DNA from: Pseudomonadota bacterium
Lineage (GTDB): Bacteria > Bdellovibrionota > UBA2428
Direction: 5' to 3'
DNA length: 61,758 nucleotides
NCBI GenBank assembly: GCA_018001635.1
Contig: JAGNHS010000011.1
Coordinates: 1-61,758, forward strand
Part shown: positions 52,901 through 61,663 of the stretch, piece after piece
Layout of the letters: each line of letters starts with the position of its first letter
Position numbering within the stretch: position 1 is the stretch's first letter
Position numbers and translations under genes: made by a program
Notes under the pieces: model-generated
Told to the model about the DNA's origin: nothing
Databases searched by the model: none
The model's input: only the letters and a program-made list of their open reading frames with translations

Positions 52901-54212
52901 TATTTTTTCTTACACTGTCAGCGCTTTAAATTATTCTGCATTTATTTATTTAACGGCGGCGTTCTGTTTTTTTGCAGCCATGATTGTAAAAAAATCAAAT
53001 GGCTTTTGGCGAAATACGGCGCAAACGCTCGCTGCAGCTGCCTTTTTGGCTCACACGTTGGGCCTAGTGGGTCGTTGGTATATTGGGGGAATCGACAGAC
53101 CCCCGTGGACAAATCTTTATGAGTCTTTGGTGTTTTTTGCCTGGGGTGCCTCATTGTTTCAACTGTTAGGTCAGTGGCTTTGGCGAGTTCCTTTTACGGG
53201 CGTCATAGTGATGCCTTTAGTTTTTTTGTTAATGGGAATGGCTGTGATGACCCCGAATAAAACAGTGGAACCACTCATTCCAGCTCTTCAAAGCAATTGG
53301 TTGAAAATTCATGTGTGCTTTGGAATGATGGCTTATGCAGCTTTCACTTATGGAGCTTGTTTATCGTTTTTGCATTTATTTAGAAATAAAGTTTCGGTCA
53401 CAAAAATTGCAGCCATTCTTTGTTTAATGTTTCTTGTAAACTTAGGCACAGCTGGAAGAGGACACGTTTTTAAAGATGGAAAATTCTTTTTAGATAAAAC
53501 CATTACAAAAACCCTAGCCGACGGAACTCAAAGTCAAACTAAAGACACTTATAGAGAATACGAAGGTGGGCCTGTTGTCACTCGTATGGTGGCTGTTCCA
53601 GGCGCCGAGTATTTTTTTTGGGTGAGTTTTTTATCGTTTTTTGCAGCGATGATTCTTATGTTTCGTCGTAAAAAATCACAATATAACCAATTACAAAAAC
53701 TTGATAAAATTTTATTTTGGACGGGAACTCTTTCTATGGCGGGTCTTTTAGGATGGTTGTTCTATATGAAACGAAGTCATCCCGACCTTAGTCTATATTC
53801 GAATCCGTATTTAGTGATGCTAATCTTCACTTCTTTGTTTTTTGCATTTGTCTTTTTGGCTCTTGAGCATTTTCATAAAAGCATTATGGATAAATTACCG
53901 AGCGCAGATCGTTTGCATGAATTAAGTTATAAGACTGTCCTTTTTGCTTTTCCGTTTCAAACCCTGCTTTTAATAACGGGGGCTGTATGGGCTTATTATG
54001 CTTGGGGTAGAAGCTGGGGATGGGACCCTAAGGAAACTTGGGCTCTAATCACTTGGTTAGTTTATCTTATCTATTTGCATGGAAAATTATTGATAAACTG
54101 GAAGCCCAACACATTGTCTTTTATAAGCATTATTGGATTTATTGTGATGGTCTTTGCGTTTTTAGGAGTCAACTTAGTTTTGAGTGGTCTTCATAGCTAC
54201 GGAAGTGCGTAG
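52893..54212 (+). CDS. ccsA: Cytochrome c assembly protein CcsA (ResC)
   Basis: Haem-handling membrane subunit of the system II synthetase. The tryptophan-rich WWD motif is WGRSWGWDPKETWALITWLV near residues 370-390, with conserved His in KIHVCFGMMAY and LVYLIYLHGK positions. About eight membrane segments. A periplasmic insert of ~60 residues (GHVFKDGKFFLDKTITKTLA and on) lies between segments and is longer than in many homologues. Translationally coupled to resB. Confidence 0.94.
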   Translation: MDNIFSYTVSALNYSAFIYLTAAFCFFAAMIVKKSNGFWRNTAQTLAAAAFLAHTLGLVGRWYIGGIDRPPWTNLYESLVFFAWGASLFQLLGQWLWRVPFTGVIVMPLVFLLMGMAVMTPNKTVEPLIPALQSNWLKIHVCFGMMAYAAFTYGACLSFLHLFRNKVSVTKIAAILCLMFLVNLGTAGRGHVFKDGKFFLDKTITKTLADGTQSQTKDTYREYEGGPVVTRMVAVPGAEYFFWVSFLSFFAAMILMFRRKKSQYNQLQKLDKILFWTGTLSMAGLLGWLFYMKRSHPDLSLYSNPYLVMLIFTSLFFAFVFLALEHFHKSIMDKLPSADRLHELSYKTVLFAFPFQTLLLITGAVWAYYAWGRSWGWDPKETWALITWLVYLIYLHGKLLINWKPNTLSFISIIGFIVMVFAFLGVNLVLSGLHSYGSA

Positions 54213-54238
54213 TTTTAGACGAGCTAAAAAGCTCTCGT

Positions 54239-55489
54239 TTAAAAGCTAAAGTCGTGGGCTCGAAATGTTTTAGACATTTTCGGGTCATTCCAAATAGGTG
54301 CTTCAAAACCAATGCAGGCAGGAGCTTCCGAGCCAGGAAGTCTGCTACCAAATTTTTTATCTAGAACTTCTTCCCACCATTTGAATCCAGTAAATCCTAA
54401 ATGGCCACCCCAGCTTAAAATCGATATTGATTTTTGAGAGTTTGCTAAATTCCAAACCTCTCCAATATTTAGAAAATCATCTTGTGCGCTAATCACTTGA
54501 AAGTCGACGTTTTTGCTTTGAAGTTTATTCAGCCAATAAAAAAGAGAAAAACTTTGAGGGTTTTTTACTCTAAAGTTTTTGGATACCGAATCTATATAGG
54601 AATAATAGCGAGGGTCTTTGAGGTTTATGGATTCAGGAACATTAGAGCCACCAATGTATTTTAGATCTTTAAGGGTTTGTTTTAAGTGTTTTAAAAATAC
54701 ATCTATTGAAACCACTTGTAGCATTTGATCTTCATTCACTTTAGGGGTTTTCCCTCGAAGATTTTCCCATAAAAATCCAAACATAATACCCAAAAGCTCT
54801 AAGTTGCCTGGTTTGTTCTCGGGCAAATTTTGAGCCCTAACGATAAGTTGATCGAGATTATTCGCGGCACTCTTAAAATTAATAGGGGGGCCAACCATAA
54901 GAATTTTTCCATCGATTAAATTATTTTTATCGAGGCCTTTAACAACGGAGCTTAAAAACCCACCATAAGATTCGCCATAGAGGTGAATGTGCTTAACGTT
55001 TTGAACTCCGATTTTTTTTATAATTTCAGGGATGAGATCGAGTACGACTTCGGCTTCAGCTTCAATATCGCCCGGCCAGTGGTCGGGCTTTTGAATTAAA
55101 TAAGTGTGGCTCCAGGGATTGTTGATAACGGCCGTGTGATATCCTCTATTAGAGAAGTAATCTAAGGGGCGACTCATCATTGGGGAAAAATTCTTTGTGG
55201 CAATTCCAGGAAGTGCAATGACTAAATCGGCTTTAGTATTTTGATTAAATAGAAGAACTTTAGTGCTGCCAATTTCAAAGTGATTAGAGGGAAGACTTTG
55301 ATAGTTTTGATATTTGCTTTGCAGGTTTCTGATTCTTCCTGCATAGGCCATAACAGCTCCATGCACGGTTGAGATGAAGGGATTTTGAAAGCTGGGGTCG
55401 GGCAAGTTGGGCTCATTGAGGGAGGCCTGCAAAGAATAACTTAAAATTGTGACAAGAATAAGACAAAGTTTCTTTGTGGACGCTTTCAT
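54239..55489 (-). CDS. Exported alpha/beta-hydrolase
   Basis: Signal peptide MKASTKKLCLILVTILSYSL from ATG 55489 (ATG 55501 is also possible). The nucleophile elbow is HLYGESYGGFLSSV with Ser in GxSxG, preceded by KVLLFNQNTKADLVIALPGI as the first core strand and PLDYFSNRGYHTAVI. DFQVISAQDDFLNIGEV carries the likely acid, and SWGGHLGFTGFKW the histidine. This gives a complete Ser-Asp-His triad. Esterase or lipase activity is probable, substrate unknown. Exported, so it acts in the periplasm or on prey or polymer outside. Confidence 0.82.
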   Translation of the reverse strand: MKASTKKLCLILVTILSYSLQASLNEPNLPDPSFQNPFISTVHGAVMAYAGRIRNLQSKYQNYQSLPSNHFEIGSTKVLLFNQNTKADLVIALPGIATKNFSPMMSRPLDYFSNRGYHTAVINNPWSHTYLIQKPDHWPGDIEAEAEVVLDLIPEIIKKIGVQNVKHIHLYGESYGGFLSSVVKGLDKNNLIDGKILMVGPPINFKSAANNLDQLIVRAQNLPENKPGNLELLGIMFGFLWENLRGKTPKVNEDQMLQVVSIDVFLKHLKQTLKDLKYIGGSNVPESINLKDPRYYSYIDSVSKNFRVKNPQSFSLFYWLNKLQSKNVDFQVISAQDDFLNIGEVWNLANSQKSISILSWGGHLGFTGFKWWEEVLDKKFGSRLPGSEAPACIGFEAPIWNDPKMSKTFRAHDFSF

Positions 55490-55610
55490 CAGTTTTTCCA
55501 AACTAGGTGATGTAATTTAAGCTTTCAAGATTATACGGTGATTGGCTTTATAGTATCTTAATGAAAATTTATCGTAAACTTCAAGCCCTTGAAATGTAAA
55601 GGCTCTTACA

Positions 55611-57251
55611 ATGAAATCTATGAAGAACGTGATGTATTTGGCATTTTTATATTTATCTTTAATATTTCTTCAAAGCTGTACAGGTGGCGCGAGTACCGGC
55701 ACTAGGGGTTCTTCAGGAGGCAGTGGCTCTTCGGTGGGATCTAGTGGTGGGGGAACGAGTTCTGGAAACAATAATTCAGGAAATAATAATAACAATATAA
55801 ACAATAGTAATGATAATGCTGGTGGACCTGGTGGGAATAATAATAATTCGAATGGAAATAATAATAATGGTGGCGGAGGCGGTGGAGTTGTCGTTGACCC
55901 TTTAGCTTTTCGTAATGATTATCTTTCAAGTGTAGCCGTGGGCGAGCAACATGTTTGTGCGATTTCAAACGATCAATTATCTATTAATTGTTGGGGGACT
56001 TATTCAACGACGTATCCTTATTTATTAGGTACTGATTTTACTCCTACATCTACAATTGTGAGAGTGGATGATAGAACTATAGTTCAAACAAGCGAACCTG
56101 CGAGTTCTAGTTCTAATCCCATAAAATATATTCATATAACGGCCAGTGATTTTAACACTTGTGTTCTGACAAATAGAAATCAGGTTTATTGTTGGGGTCG
56201 AGGCCTTTATGGTGCCATAGGTAATGCCTCGAATGCCAATCAGAATATCCCAGTTCCCGTGCTTTCAAACGTTGCCTTTGTTGATGCGGGCGGTGATTCT
56301 GCCTGTGCTATTATGACCGACAAAAGAGTCATGTGTTGGGGCTCTAACGCAAATAGAACGCTAGGCCTTGGCCTAAAAGACGGGCAAACTACGGATACTA
56401 ATGCCAATCACAAAATCACTGACTCTAATGTTCCAGTTTATGTAGCAACGGCTCGTTTAATTAATGGTACTACGAGAACTTTTCGTGCCATTCATCTTGC
56501 CGTTGGTAACGCACACGTTTGTGCAATTGAGGATGCTGACAGTCTCGGGTTATTTTGTTGGGGGCATAACGAATACAATAAGACAGGCTTAAACACGAAT
56601 GGTGCAGCAAACTCGTATACTCCTTGGCCAAAGCAGGTTTCTATGCCCACATATTCTACAACATCTTCTAGTTATAAAGCTTGGAGTGTTGCCGCATCAG
56701 ATAGCAATTCCTGTGCATTGATGGAAGATAGAAAAATTTTTTGTTGGGGACGTGCTGACTTAGGAGCAACAGGTTCGGCAATATCTATTGGTATGGTGGA
56801 TATGCCGCGTGCGGATAGGCCTGTTTTGAGTCCAGACCCCACAGGGGTTCAAACGTCTGGATATTCTGCTCGCCCATTTATTAAAAAAATTGCTTCAACA
56901 AAACAGAGTAGTTGTACTTTAGATAGAAATACGCGAGCGGCATTTTGCTGGGGCTATAATGATCAAGCCCAAACCGGGCGCTGCACTCAAACGGGCACTT
57001 CTTGCACTCCGGCAGCAAAATATCTTACAGCAGATCAAATTGTAAGTACTGAGGGTTACTTAGTCTTTTCAGATATCACTGCCGGCGGAGCTACTGTTTG
57101 CGGTAAGGCCTATTTTCAAGGTCCAGAGGGTGTCGCTGTAGATTACACTCTAAAAGTTTATTGTTGGGGTGATAATGCTTATAAACAAATCAAACCCTCA
57201 CAAACTACGGCTAATTTTCTGCAAGCTCAAGTGATTCCGGATGCGAATTAA
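55611..57251 (+). CDS. Lipoprotein with a Gly/Asn linker and RCC1-like beta-propeller
   Basis: Lipobox LQSCTGG (Cys at about 23), then ~75 residues of Gly/Ser/Asn low complexity, then a ~430-residue domain with seven blades of the form C-[AVT]-[IL]-x...CWG: CAISNDQLSINCWG, CVLTNRNQVYCWG, CAIMTDKRVMCWG, CAIEDADSLGLFCWG, CALMEDRKIFCWG, CTLDRNTRAAFCWG and CGKAYF..VYCWG. Seven RCC1 repeats fit one seven-bladed propeller, and the paired cysteines suggest a disulfide in each blade. Likely a surface-exposed binding protein. Two ATGs, 55611 and 55620, fit. Confidence 0.88.
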   Translation: MKSMKNVMYLAFLYLSLIFLQSCTGGASTGTRGSSGGSGSSVGSSGGGTSSGNNNSGNNNNNINNSNDNAGGPGGNNNNSNGNNNNGGGGGGVVVDPLAFRNDYLSSVAVGEQHVCAISNDQLSINCWGTYSTTYPYLLGTDFTPTSTIVRVDDRTIVQTSEPASSSSNPIKYIHITASDFNTCVLTNRNQVYCWGRGLYGAIGNASNANQNIPVPVLSNVAFVDAGGDSACAIMTDKRVMCWGSNANRTLGLGLKDGQTTDTNANHKITDSNVPVYVATARLINGTTRTFRAIHLAVGNAHVCAIEDADSLGLFCWGHNEYNKTGLNTNGAANSYTPWPKQVSMPTYSTTSSSYKAWSVAASDSNSCALMEDRKIFCWGRADLGATGSAISIGMVDMPRADRPVLSPDPTGVQTSGYSARPFIKKIASTKQSSCTLDRNTRAAFCWGYNDQAQTGRCTQTGTSCTPAAKYLTADQIVSTEGYLVFSDITAGGATVCGKAYFQGPEGVAVDYTLKVYCWGDNAYKQIKPSQTTANFLQAQVIPDAN

Positions 57252-57799
57252 TTCTCAGTAGATAATAAAAAGTAAGCCTTTTTCGAATAAAGGAAAAGGC
57301 TTATGTAACTCAAAAGTGCAGAGAGCCAAATCATAAAGATTCCACTACTCATGAGCCATTCTCCTGGGTTGTTGTTGAGCCCAGCTCCAAAAAATAAAAA
57401 TCCTAATCCTAAAAATTGAAATGTCGTTTTTAATTTGCCGAGCCATTGTGCGCCCATAATGAATCCATGAGCAGCGATAAGTGCTCTTATTCCCGTTATA
57501 AGAAATTCACGCGCTAATAAAAGGCTCGCAAGCCAGGGGCTAAAATTAAAAAAAGGATTGGCCACTAAGAATATTAATGAAATACAGAGCACGAGCTTGT
57601 CGGCTACTGGGTCCATGAGTTTCCCAAAATTACTTTCTTGTTTTTGGGATCGAGCTAAATAACCATCAAGGTAATCAGTGATTCCTGCAATAACGAGGAA
57701 GCCTACGGATGTGAAGTGATAATTGTTGATTATGGCTAAAGCGAAAAAGGGAAGAATCGCGATGCGTAAAAGAGTGAGTGCGTTGGGGAGGTTTTTCAT
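57248..57799 (-). CDS. pgsA: CDP-diacylglycerol-glycerol-3-phosphate 3-phosphatidyltransferase
   Basis: Makes phosphatidylglycerophosphate for phosphatidylglycerol synthesis at the inner membrane. The CDP-alcohol phosphotransferase motif is GITDYLDGYLARSQKQESNF followed by GKLMDPVADK (DxxDGxxAR...GxxxDxxxD), with four to five membrane segments. ATG 57799 gives MKNLPNALTLLRIAILPFF, the typical start; an ATG 42 nt upstream overlaps the next gene divergently. About 183 residues. It converges on the RCC1 gene and overlaps it by 4 nt. Confidence 0.95.
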   Translation of the reverse strand: MKNLPNALTLLRIAILPFFALAIINNYHFTSVGFLVIAGITDYLDGYLARSQKQESNFGKLMDPVADKLVLCISLIFLVANPFFNFSPWLASLLLAREFLITGIRALIAAHGFIMGAQWLGKLKTTFQFLGLGFLFFGAGLNNNPGEWLMSSGIFMIWLSALLSYISLFLYSKKAYFLLSTEN

Positions 57800-57826
57800 G
57801 CCCACTTTTATGATAGGGTGTTTACT

Positions 57827-59287
57827 ATGCTTTGGCGACACTATATTGGACTTCTTTTTATATTTTTTATTTCATGCAGTAGCACTGAATTAGGGAAATC
57901 TGGAGGAACGAGTCTTAGAAAAGGTGATCCACAGGTTGTGCTGCTTCATTTTAGTGATTTTCATAGTCACCTTTTGCCCTCTAAAGACGCGTTGGGCGGA
58001 TTAGCAAAAATAGCTACAATTATTAAAAAAGAGCGAGCTGCAGCGGGCGGGCGAACAGATGTTGTGGTTGTTGCTAGTGGAGATTTAGTTGAAAAAGGAA
58101 GTTCTGCATGCAAGGCCACAAAAGATATTGCTTGTGTTCAATTACTGCACGAAATTGGATTGGATTATTCGGCATTAGGAAACAATGAACTTTATAGAGG
58201 AGGTCAGGACCTTAATAAATTAGTTAAAGAGTCGGGAGTGACTTGGATTAATGAAAACGTTAAAGGCCTTTCTTCGCAAGCTTGGAATAATCATGTACTT
58301 TTTAAGGGCGCAAAATCTGGATTGGAATTTTGGTTGCTCTCTTGGACTCGCACACCCTTTTGGGATGCTGCTGCTGCTAAGAAAAATAGTTTTAAATTTA
58401 CAGGAAATCCTACGGCTGCAAATTGGGCAGATTGGAAACGTTTAGCAGCTAAAGCTCCGTTGTTGTGGGTCAATCATTTGCCATGGAGCCAAGATCAAAT
58501 TTTTGCCACAAGTGCGTGTGAGAATATTCCAAACAAAAATTTAGCCTTTCTTTCTGGAGACGATCACAAAGCGCAATTCGCAAATTTCTGCGCGCCACTA
58601 TATGATTCTGCAGCTTTTGGTGAGACTGTCACAAAATTGGTTATTGGTTCTGATGCGAGTGGAAAAAATCTTCAAACTAAATCTGTAGATGTTATTTCGG
58701 TGAATTCTTCAGTCGAAGAAGATTCTGAAACTCAAACTAAAATTAATTCTTTATATGCTAAATATTCTCCCAAAGCCCGCGAGGTTGTCGCCAATGTTTC
58801 TCAAGAAGTGACTTCTAAAAAATTGGCACTTTGGATTGCACAAAGCTATCTTTATGCGAGTAAGGGGGATGTAGCTATAGTTAATAGTGGTGCTATAAAA
58901 TCTAGTTTGAATCCGGGGACTATCACTTGGGAGGACTTAACTATAGCGGCTCCCTATAATAATGATGTGATGGGCTTAGATTGGTCGAAAGACAATTTAG
59001 AGAAAAGTATTTGCCAAGCCTCTCTTAGAAAAAAAGATGAAGATGGCGCTGATTATGGTTCCGAATTAATTTTAGCCGGAGCTAAGCTTATTGATCCTGG
59101 CACCGATCATTGTCGTTTGGAACTGCCGAGCCATAAAAAGGCGCTTAAAGTTATTATGGATTCTTATATGGTCTCTCGATCGGCTCGCTGGTTGGGGCGC
59201 GATGTGAGTGGGGTTTCGTTTAGGTTTGGTTTCAATACGGAAAAAGCTATTGAAATGGGTCTCAAGCGAAGCGGAGGCGTTTTTTGA
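57827..59287 (+). CDS. 5'-nucleotidase/metallophosphoesterase-like lipoprotein
   Basis: UshA/SoxB-type two-domain protein. ATG 57827 gives a lipoprotein signal (LLFIFFISCSST). The metallophosphoesterase domain has HFSDFHSHLLP (Asp, His), VVASGDL (Asp) and then LGNNELYRG where active enzymes have GNHE; the His of the third motif is Asn, and the later GHSH place reads SGDDHKA. The C-terminal nucleotidase domain is recognisable (AIVNSGAIKSSLNPGTITWE, APYNNDVM). The loss of metal-site residues makes normal catalysis doubtful. It overlaps ribD-like gene by 4 nt. Confidence 0.82.
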   Translation: MLWRHYIGLLFIFFISCSSTELGKSGGTSLRKGDPQVVLLHFSDFHSHLLPSKDALGGLAKIATIIKKERAAAGGRTDVVVVASGDLVEKGSSACKATKDIACVQLLHEIGLDYSALGNNELYRGGQDLNKLVKESGVTWINENVKGLSSQAWNNHVLFKGAKSGLEFWLLSWTRTPFWDAAAAKKNSFKFTGNPTAANWADWKRLAAKAPLLWVNHLPWSQDQIFATSACENIPNKNLAFLSGDDHKAQFANFCAPLYDSAAFGETVTKLVIGSDASGKNLQTKSVDVISVNSSVEEDSETQTKINSLYAKYSPKAREVVANVSQEVTSKKLALWIAQSYLYASKGDVAIVNSGAIKSSLNPGTITWEDLTIAAPYNNDVMGLDWSKDNLEKSICQASLRKKDEDGADYGSELILAGAKLIDPGTDHCRLELPSHKKALKVIMDSYMVSRSARWLGRDVSGVSFRFGFNTEKAIEMGLKRSGGVF

Positions 59288-59940
59288 TAGTTTTTTCAAA
59301 TTTAGCAATTTCTCTTGATGGAAAAATTGCTGATCGAAGTTTTCCATCTCGATCCTTGGGAACGCCTTATGATCGAAGAATGATGCAAAAAATAAGAAAT
59401 CGTGCCGATGTTGTCATTATAGGCTCTAAGACTCTTGAAACAATGAAGAAGCCAGCTAAAAAAACTAAAGACAAGGCTTCGTTTTCAGAGCTCGTAAATG
59501 CTGTTGTAACATCATCGGGGAAACTTCCAAAAAATATTCCTTTTTGGAATGACAACACAGTGATTCGATATGTGTTTACTACTCAAAAAGGTTATAGAAA
59601 CGCCTTGGATTCATGTAAGGATCGAGCTTTTGTGGTTATTGCGGGGGAGTCTAAAGTTGAAATACCTAAGCTGCTTAAAGTTTTGGCTCAATGCAATTTG
59701 AATAAGGTATTGGTAGAGGGTGGAGGCGATCTTATGGCCTCATTTGCTGAAGCTAATAGTTTAAATGAGCTTTATGTGACTTTAACACCTTGGTTGATAG
59801 GCGGAGCCGCAAATCCAACTTTGATTGATGGAGTGGGCTTAAAAAAGTGGCTTCCTTTAAGACTTAAAAGTCTTAAGAGGGTCGGCAATGAGCTTTATTT
59901 CCACTATCATGTTTCAGGTAAAAGGAGCAAAAATGGCTGA
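59284..59940 (+). CDS. RibD C-terminal reductase domain protein
   Basis: Dihydrofolate-reductase-like fold of the RibD C-terminal domain, which in RibD reduces the ribosylaminouracil in riboflavin synthesis with NADPH. Marks: NLAISLDGKIADR at the start, RNRADVVIIGSKTLETMKKP, KVLVEGGGDLMASF, and LYVTLTPWLIGG. No deaminase domain. The start is TTG 59284, overlapping the previous stop (TTGA). Its role outside the rib operon may be another pterin/nucleotide reductase. It overlaps the SRPBCC gene by 8 nt. Confidence 0.82.
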   Translation: MIVFSNLAISLDGKIADRSFPSRSLGTPYDRRMMQKIRNRADVVIIGSKTLETMKKPAKKTKDKASFSELVNAVVTSSGKLPKNIPFWNDNTVIRYVFTTQKGYRNALDSCKDRAFVVIAGESKVEIPKLLKVLAQCNLNKVLVEGGGDLMASFAEANSLNELYVTLTPWLIGGAANPTLIDGVGLKKWLPLRLKSLKRVGNELYFHYHVSGKRSKNG

Positions 59941-60379
59941 AGCTGAACACCGTGAAGTTCTCGATGTATCTTTAGAGGATCTCTATAATACTATTTTGGA
60001 TTTCGAATCTTATCCTAGATTTGCAAGTGGGGTTAAAAGCTCTCGGATTAATTCCCGAGAAGGGGATGCTCTCATAGTCGGAATGGAACTTGAAATGGTT
60101 AAGCGTATTGATTACGTGATATCAGTCAAGCACACTAAGGATGCTGAAAACAAACAAGCTCAAGTAGAGTGGTCATTGCATTCGGGATCGCTTTTTAAAA
60201 AGAATAATGGTCGCTGGCTTTTGAAGTCGCTTGGAAATAGCAAAACAGAAGTGATTTATAAGCTTGAAGTTGATTTTAATTTTACAGTACCTGGTTTTAT
60301 TCTTAAGGGCCTTGTTCAAAAAAGTTTGCCTGGAGCTGTTAAAGATTTTTATGAAGAAACTCGTCGGAGAAAAAAATGA
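59933..60379 (+). CDS. SRPBCC (START-like/RatA-COQ10) family protein
   Basis: A lipid- or hydrophobic-ligand-binding helix-grip protein resembling RatA/Coq10. It contains the core pattern HREVLDVSLEDLYNTILDFE, SYPRFASGVKSS, the long strand pairs and a C-terminal helix (GAVKDFYEETRR). ATG 59933 is chosen because GGAG lies 5 nt upstream; an ATG at 59888 lies in the preceding gene. About 148 residues. It overlaps the next gene by 4 nt. Confidence 0.83.
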   Translation: MAEAEHREVLDVSLEDLYNTILDFESYPRFASGVKSSRINSREGDALIVGMELEMVKRIDYVISVKHTKDAENKQAQVEWSLHSGSLFKKNNGRWLLKSLGNSKTEVIYKLEVDFNFTVPGFILKGLVQKSLPGAVKDFYEETRRRKK

Positions 60380-61008
60380 ACGATAGTGACGACAAAAAAA
60401 AGGTCTTTAATGATCTTTTAAAAAAAGCGGTCAGTATGGGAGCTGAGGCTTATTTGTCTGCCGAAGATAAAGTTAATAAAACGCTTTCTGCGGTTCAAAT
60501 TCCTAAAGATTTTTTAAAGGAAAGTGTCGTAAATTTTTTTGAAAGTTATAAATTTCAAATACAATCAGAAGTTTCGTTAAAACCCGTTAATGGTACTTCT
60601 AAGAAGGAGACTCGAACTATGGAAAAGAATATCATTCAAACTTCTTCGGCCCCAAAAGCCATTGGTCCCTATTCCCAGGCCGTAGACACTGGAGAATGGG
60701 TGTTTTGTTCCGGACAAATTCCGCTCAATCCTCAAACTATGGAATTTGCTGCAAGCGATGTTAAAGGTCAAACAGAGCAGGTTCTTAAAAATTTAGCCGC
60801 TGTTCTTGAGGCGGCTGATCTTAGTTTGGCTGATGTTGTGAAAACGACTGTATTTATGAAAGATCTTTCTCAGTTTCCTATTATGAATGAAGTCTATGAG
60901 GCCCATTTTTCAAAGGCTTCTAAGAAATTTCCCGCACGTTCTACTGTGGAAGTATCGGCTTTGCCTAAGGGTGCTTTGGTTGAGATTGAGGCCATTGCTA
61001 AAAAGTAA
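60376..61008 (+). CDS. ridA: Phasin-like N-terminal segment joined to RidA (enamine/imine deaminase)
   Basis: Residues 1-81 are a helical, charged segment with no firm family (KKAVSMGAEAYLSAEDKVNK). Residues 82-210 are a complete RidA (YjgF/UK114) protein, which hydrolyses reactive 2-aminoacrylate: SAPKAIGPYSQAV, VFCSGQIPLNP, the Arg in KFPARSTVEVSALPKGALVE. The RidA part begins at ATG 60619, which has its own AAGGAGA 8 nt upstream, so a 129-residue free RidA can be made from inside the same reading frame. E. coli RidA is 128 residues. It overlaps the SRPBCC gene by 4 nt. Confidence 0.85.
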   Translation: MNDSDDKKKVFNDLLKKAVSMGAEAYLSAEDKVNKTLSAVQIPKDFLKESVVNFFESYKFQIQSEVSLKPVNGTSKKETRTMEKNIIQTSSAPKAIGPYSQAVDTGEWVFCSGQIPLNPQTMEFAASDVKGQTEQVLKNLAAVLEAADLSLADVVKTTVFMKDLSQFPIMNEVYEAHFSKASKKFPARSTVEVSALPKGALVEIEAIAKK

Positions 61009-61017
61009 AAGGCCTAG

Positions 61018-61620
61018 ATGCGATATTTACTTTCAACGGCGCTTTTTATCCTCATGGCATTGTTAGCTTGGGATATGTGGCGCTTTTCGAAAGCTTTGCC
61101 TTCCTTTGCTCATGATAGATTGCCTAATAAGGCTGTTGATTTATTAGCGGTGGTCACGGGTGGGCAAGGGCGCATTAAGCGAGCGGTGGATCTTTTTGTT
61201 GAAGGTTCGGCTCATCATTTATTGATTTCAGGTGTGAGTCCTGACTCTAGTCTGGAAAGTATTTTTAGCAGCAATGGTGTGGAGACTCTTCCTCCTAATT
61301 ATCGTAAAAATATTTTTTTAGGAAATTTGGCTCGCTCCACCATTGAGAATGTTAAAGAAATTAAAAGTCTCATTGTTAAAAATGATTACGATTCAGTCAT
61401 GTTGGTGACTTCAAGTTATCATATGCCTCGTTTGTATCGGTTGCTTCAAAAGGAATTGGCTCGTTGGCCTGAACGAAAAGTGGAATTGTATTTTGCTTGC
61501 GTAGAGAGTCCAAATTTTCCTGATGATTTATGGTGGGAGAGCCTTACGGGTTGGCAGGTTTTTGCAACAGAATATCTAAAATCTCTAATGCTAGTTTTCC
61601 ATTTAGACAGCGTCTTGTAA
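61018..61620 (+). CDS. YdcF/SanA-family (DUF218) membrane protein
   Basis: An N-terminal membrane anchor (residues ~3-18) precedes the DUF218 domain, which is found in ElyC/SanA proteins affecting envelope integrity. Marks are AVVTGGQGRIKRAVDLF, LISGVSP, STIENVKEI and VMLVTSSYHMPR. 200 residues, normal. It follows ridA after 9 nt, so it is the last gene of the run. The following 138 nt to the window end contain only the shared motif at 61637-61663. Confidence 0.88.
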   Translation: MRYLLSTALFILMALLAWDMWRFSKALPSFAHDRLPNKAVDLLAVVTGGQGRIKRAVDLFVEGSAHHLLISGVSPDSSLESIFSSNGVETLPPNYRKNIFLGNLARSTIENVKEIKSLIVKNDYDSVMLVTSSYHMPRLYRLLQKELARWPERKVELYFACVESPNFPDDLWWESLTGWQVFATEYLKSLMLVFHLDSVL

Positions 61621-61636
61621 TCCCTTTGCAAATTTA

Positions 61637-61663
61637 ATTGTGCGCGGGGAACCGGGCCTGGGA
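61637..61663 (+). repeat. 27-nt shared intergenic motif, copy B
   Basis: ATTGTGCGCG-GGG-AAC-CGGGCCTGGGA on the plus strand, 24/27 identical to the minus strand of 50121-50147. It lies after ydcF and before whatever follows the window edge. In both places the motif is GC-rich within an AT-rich spacer. Confidence 0.5.

Noticed and set aside
55741..55890. Tandem repeat or CRISPR-like array in the AAT/GGT-rich stretch
   Set aside because: It is the codon pattern of the Asn/Gly linker in the RCC1 lipoprotein, with no spacers or constant repeat unit.
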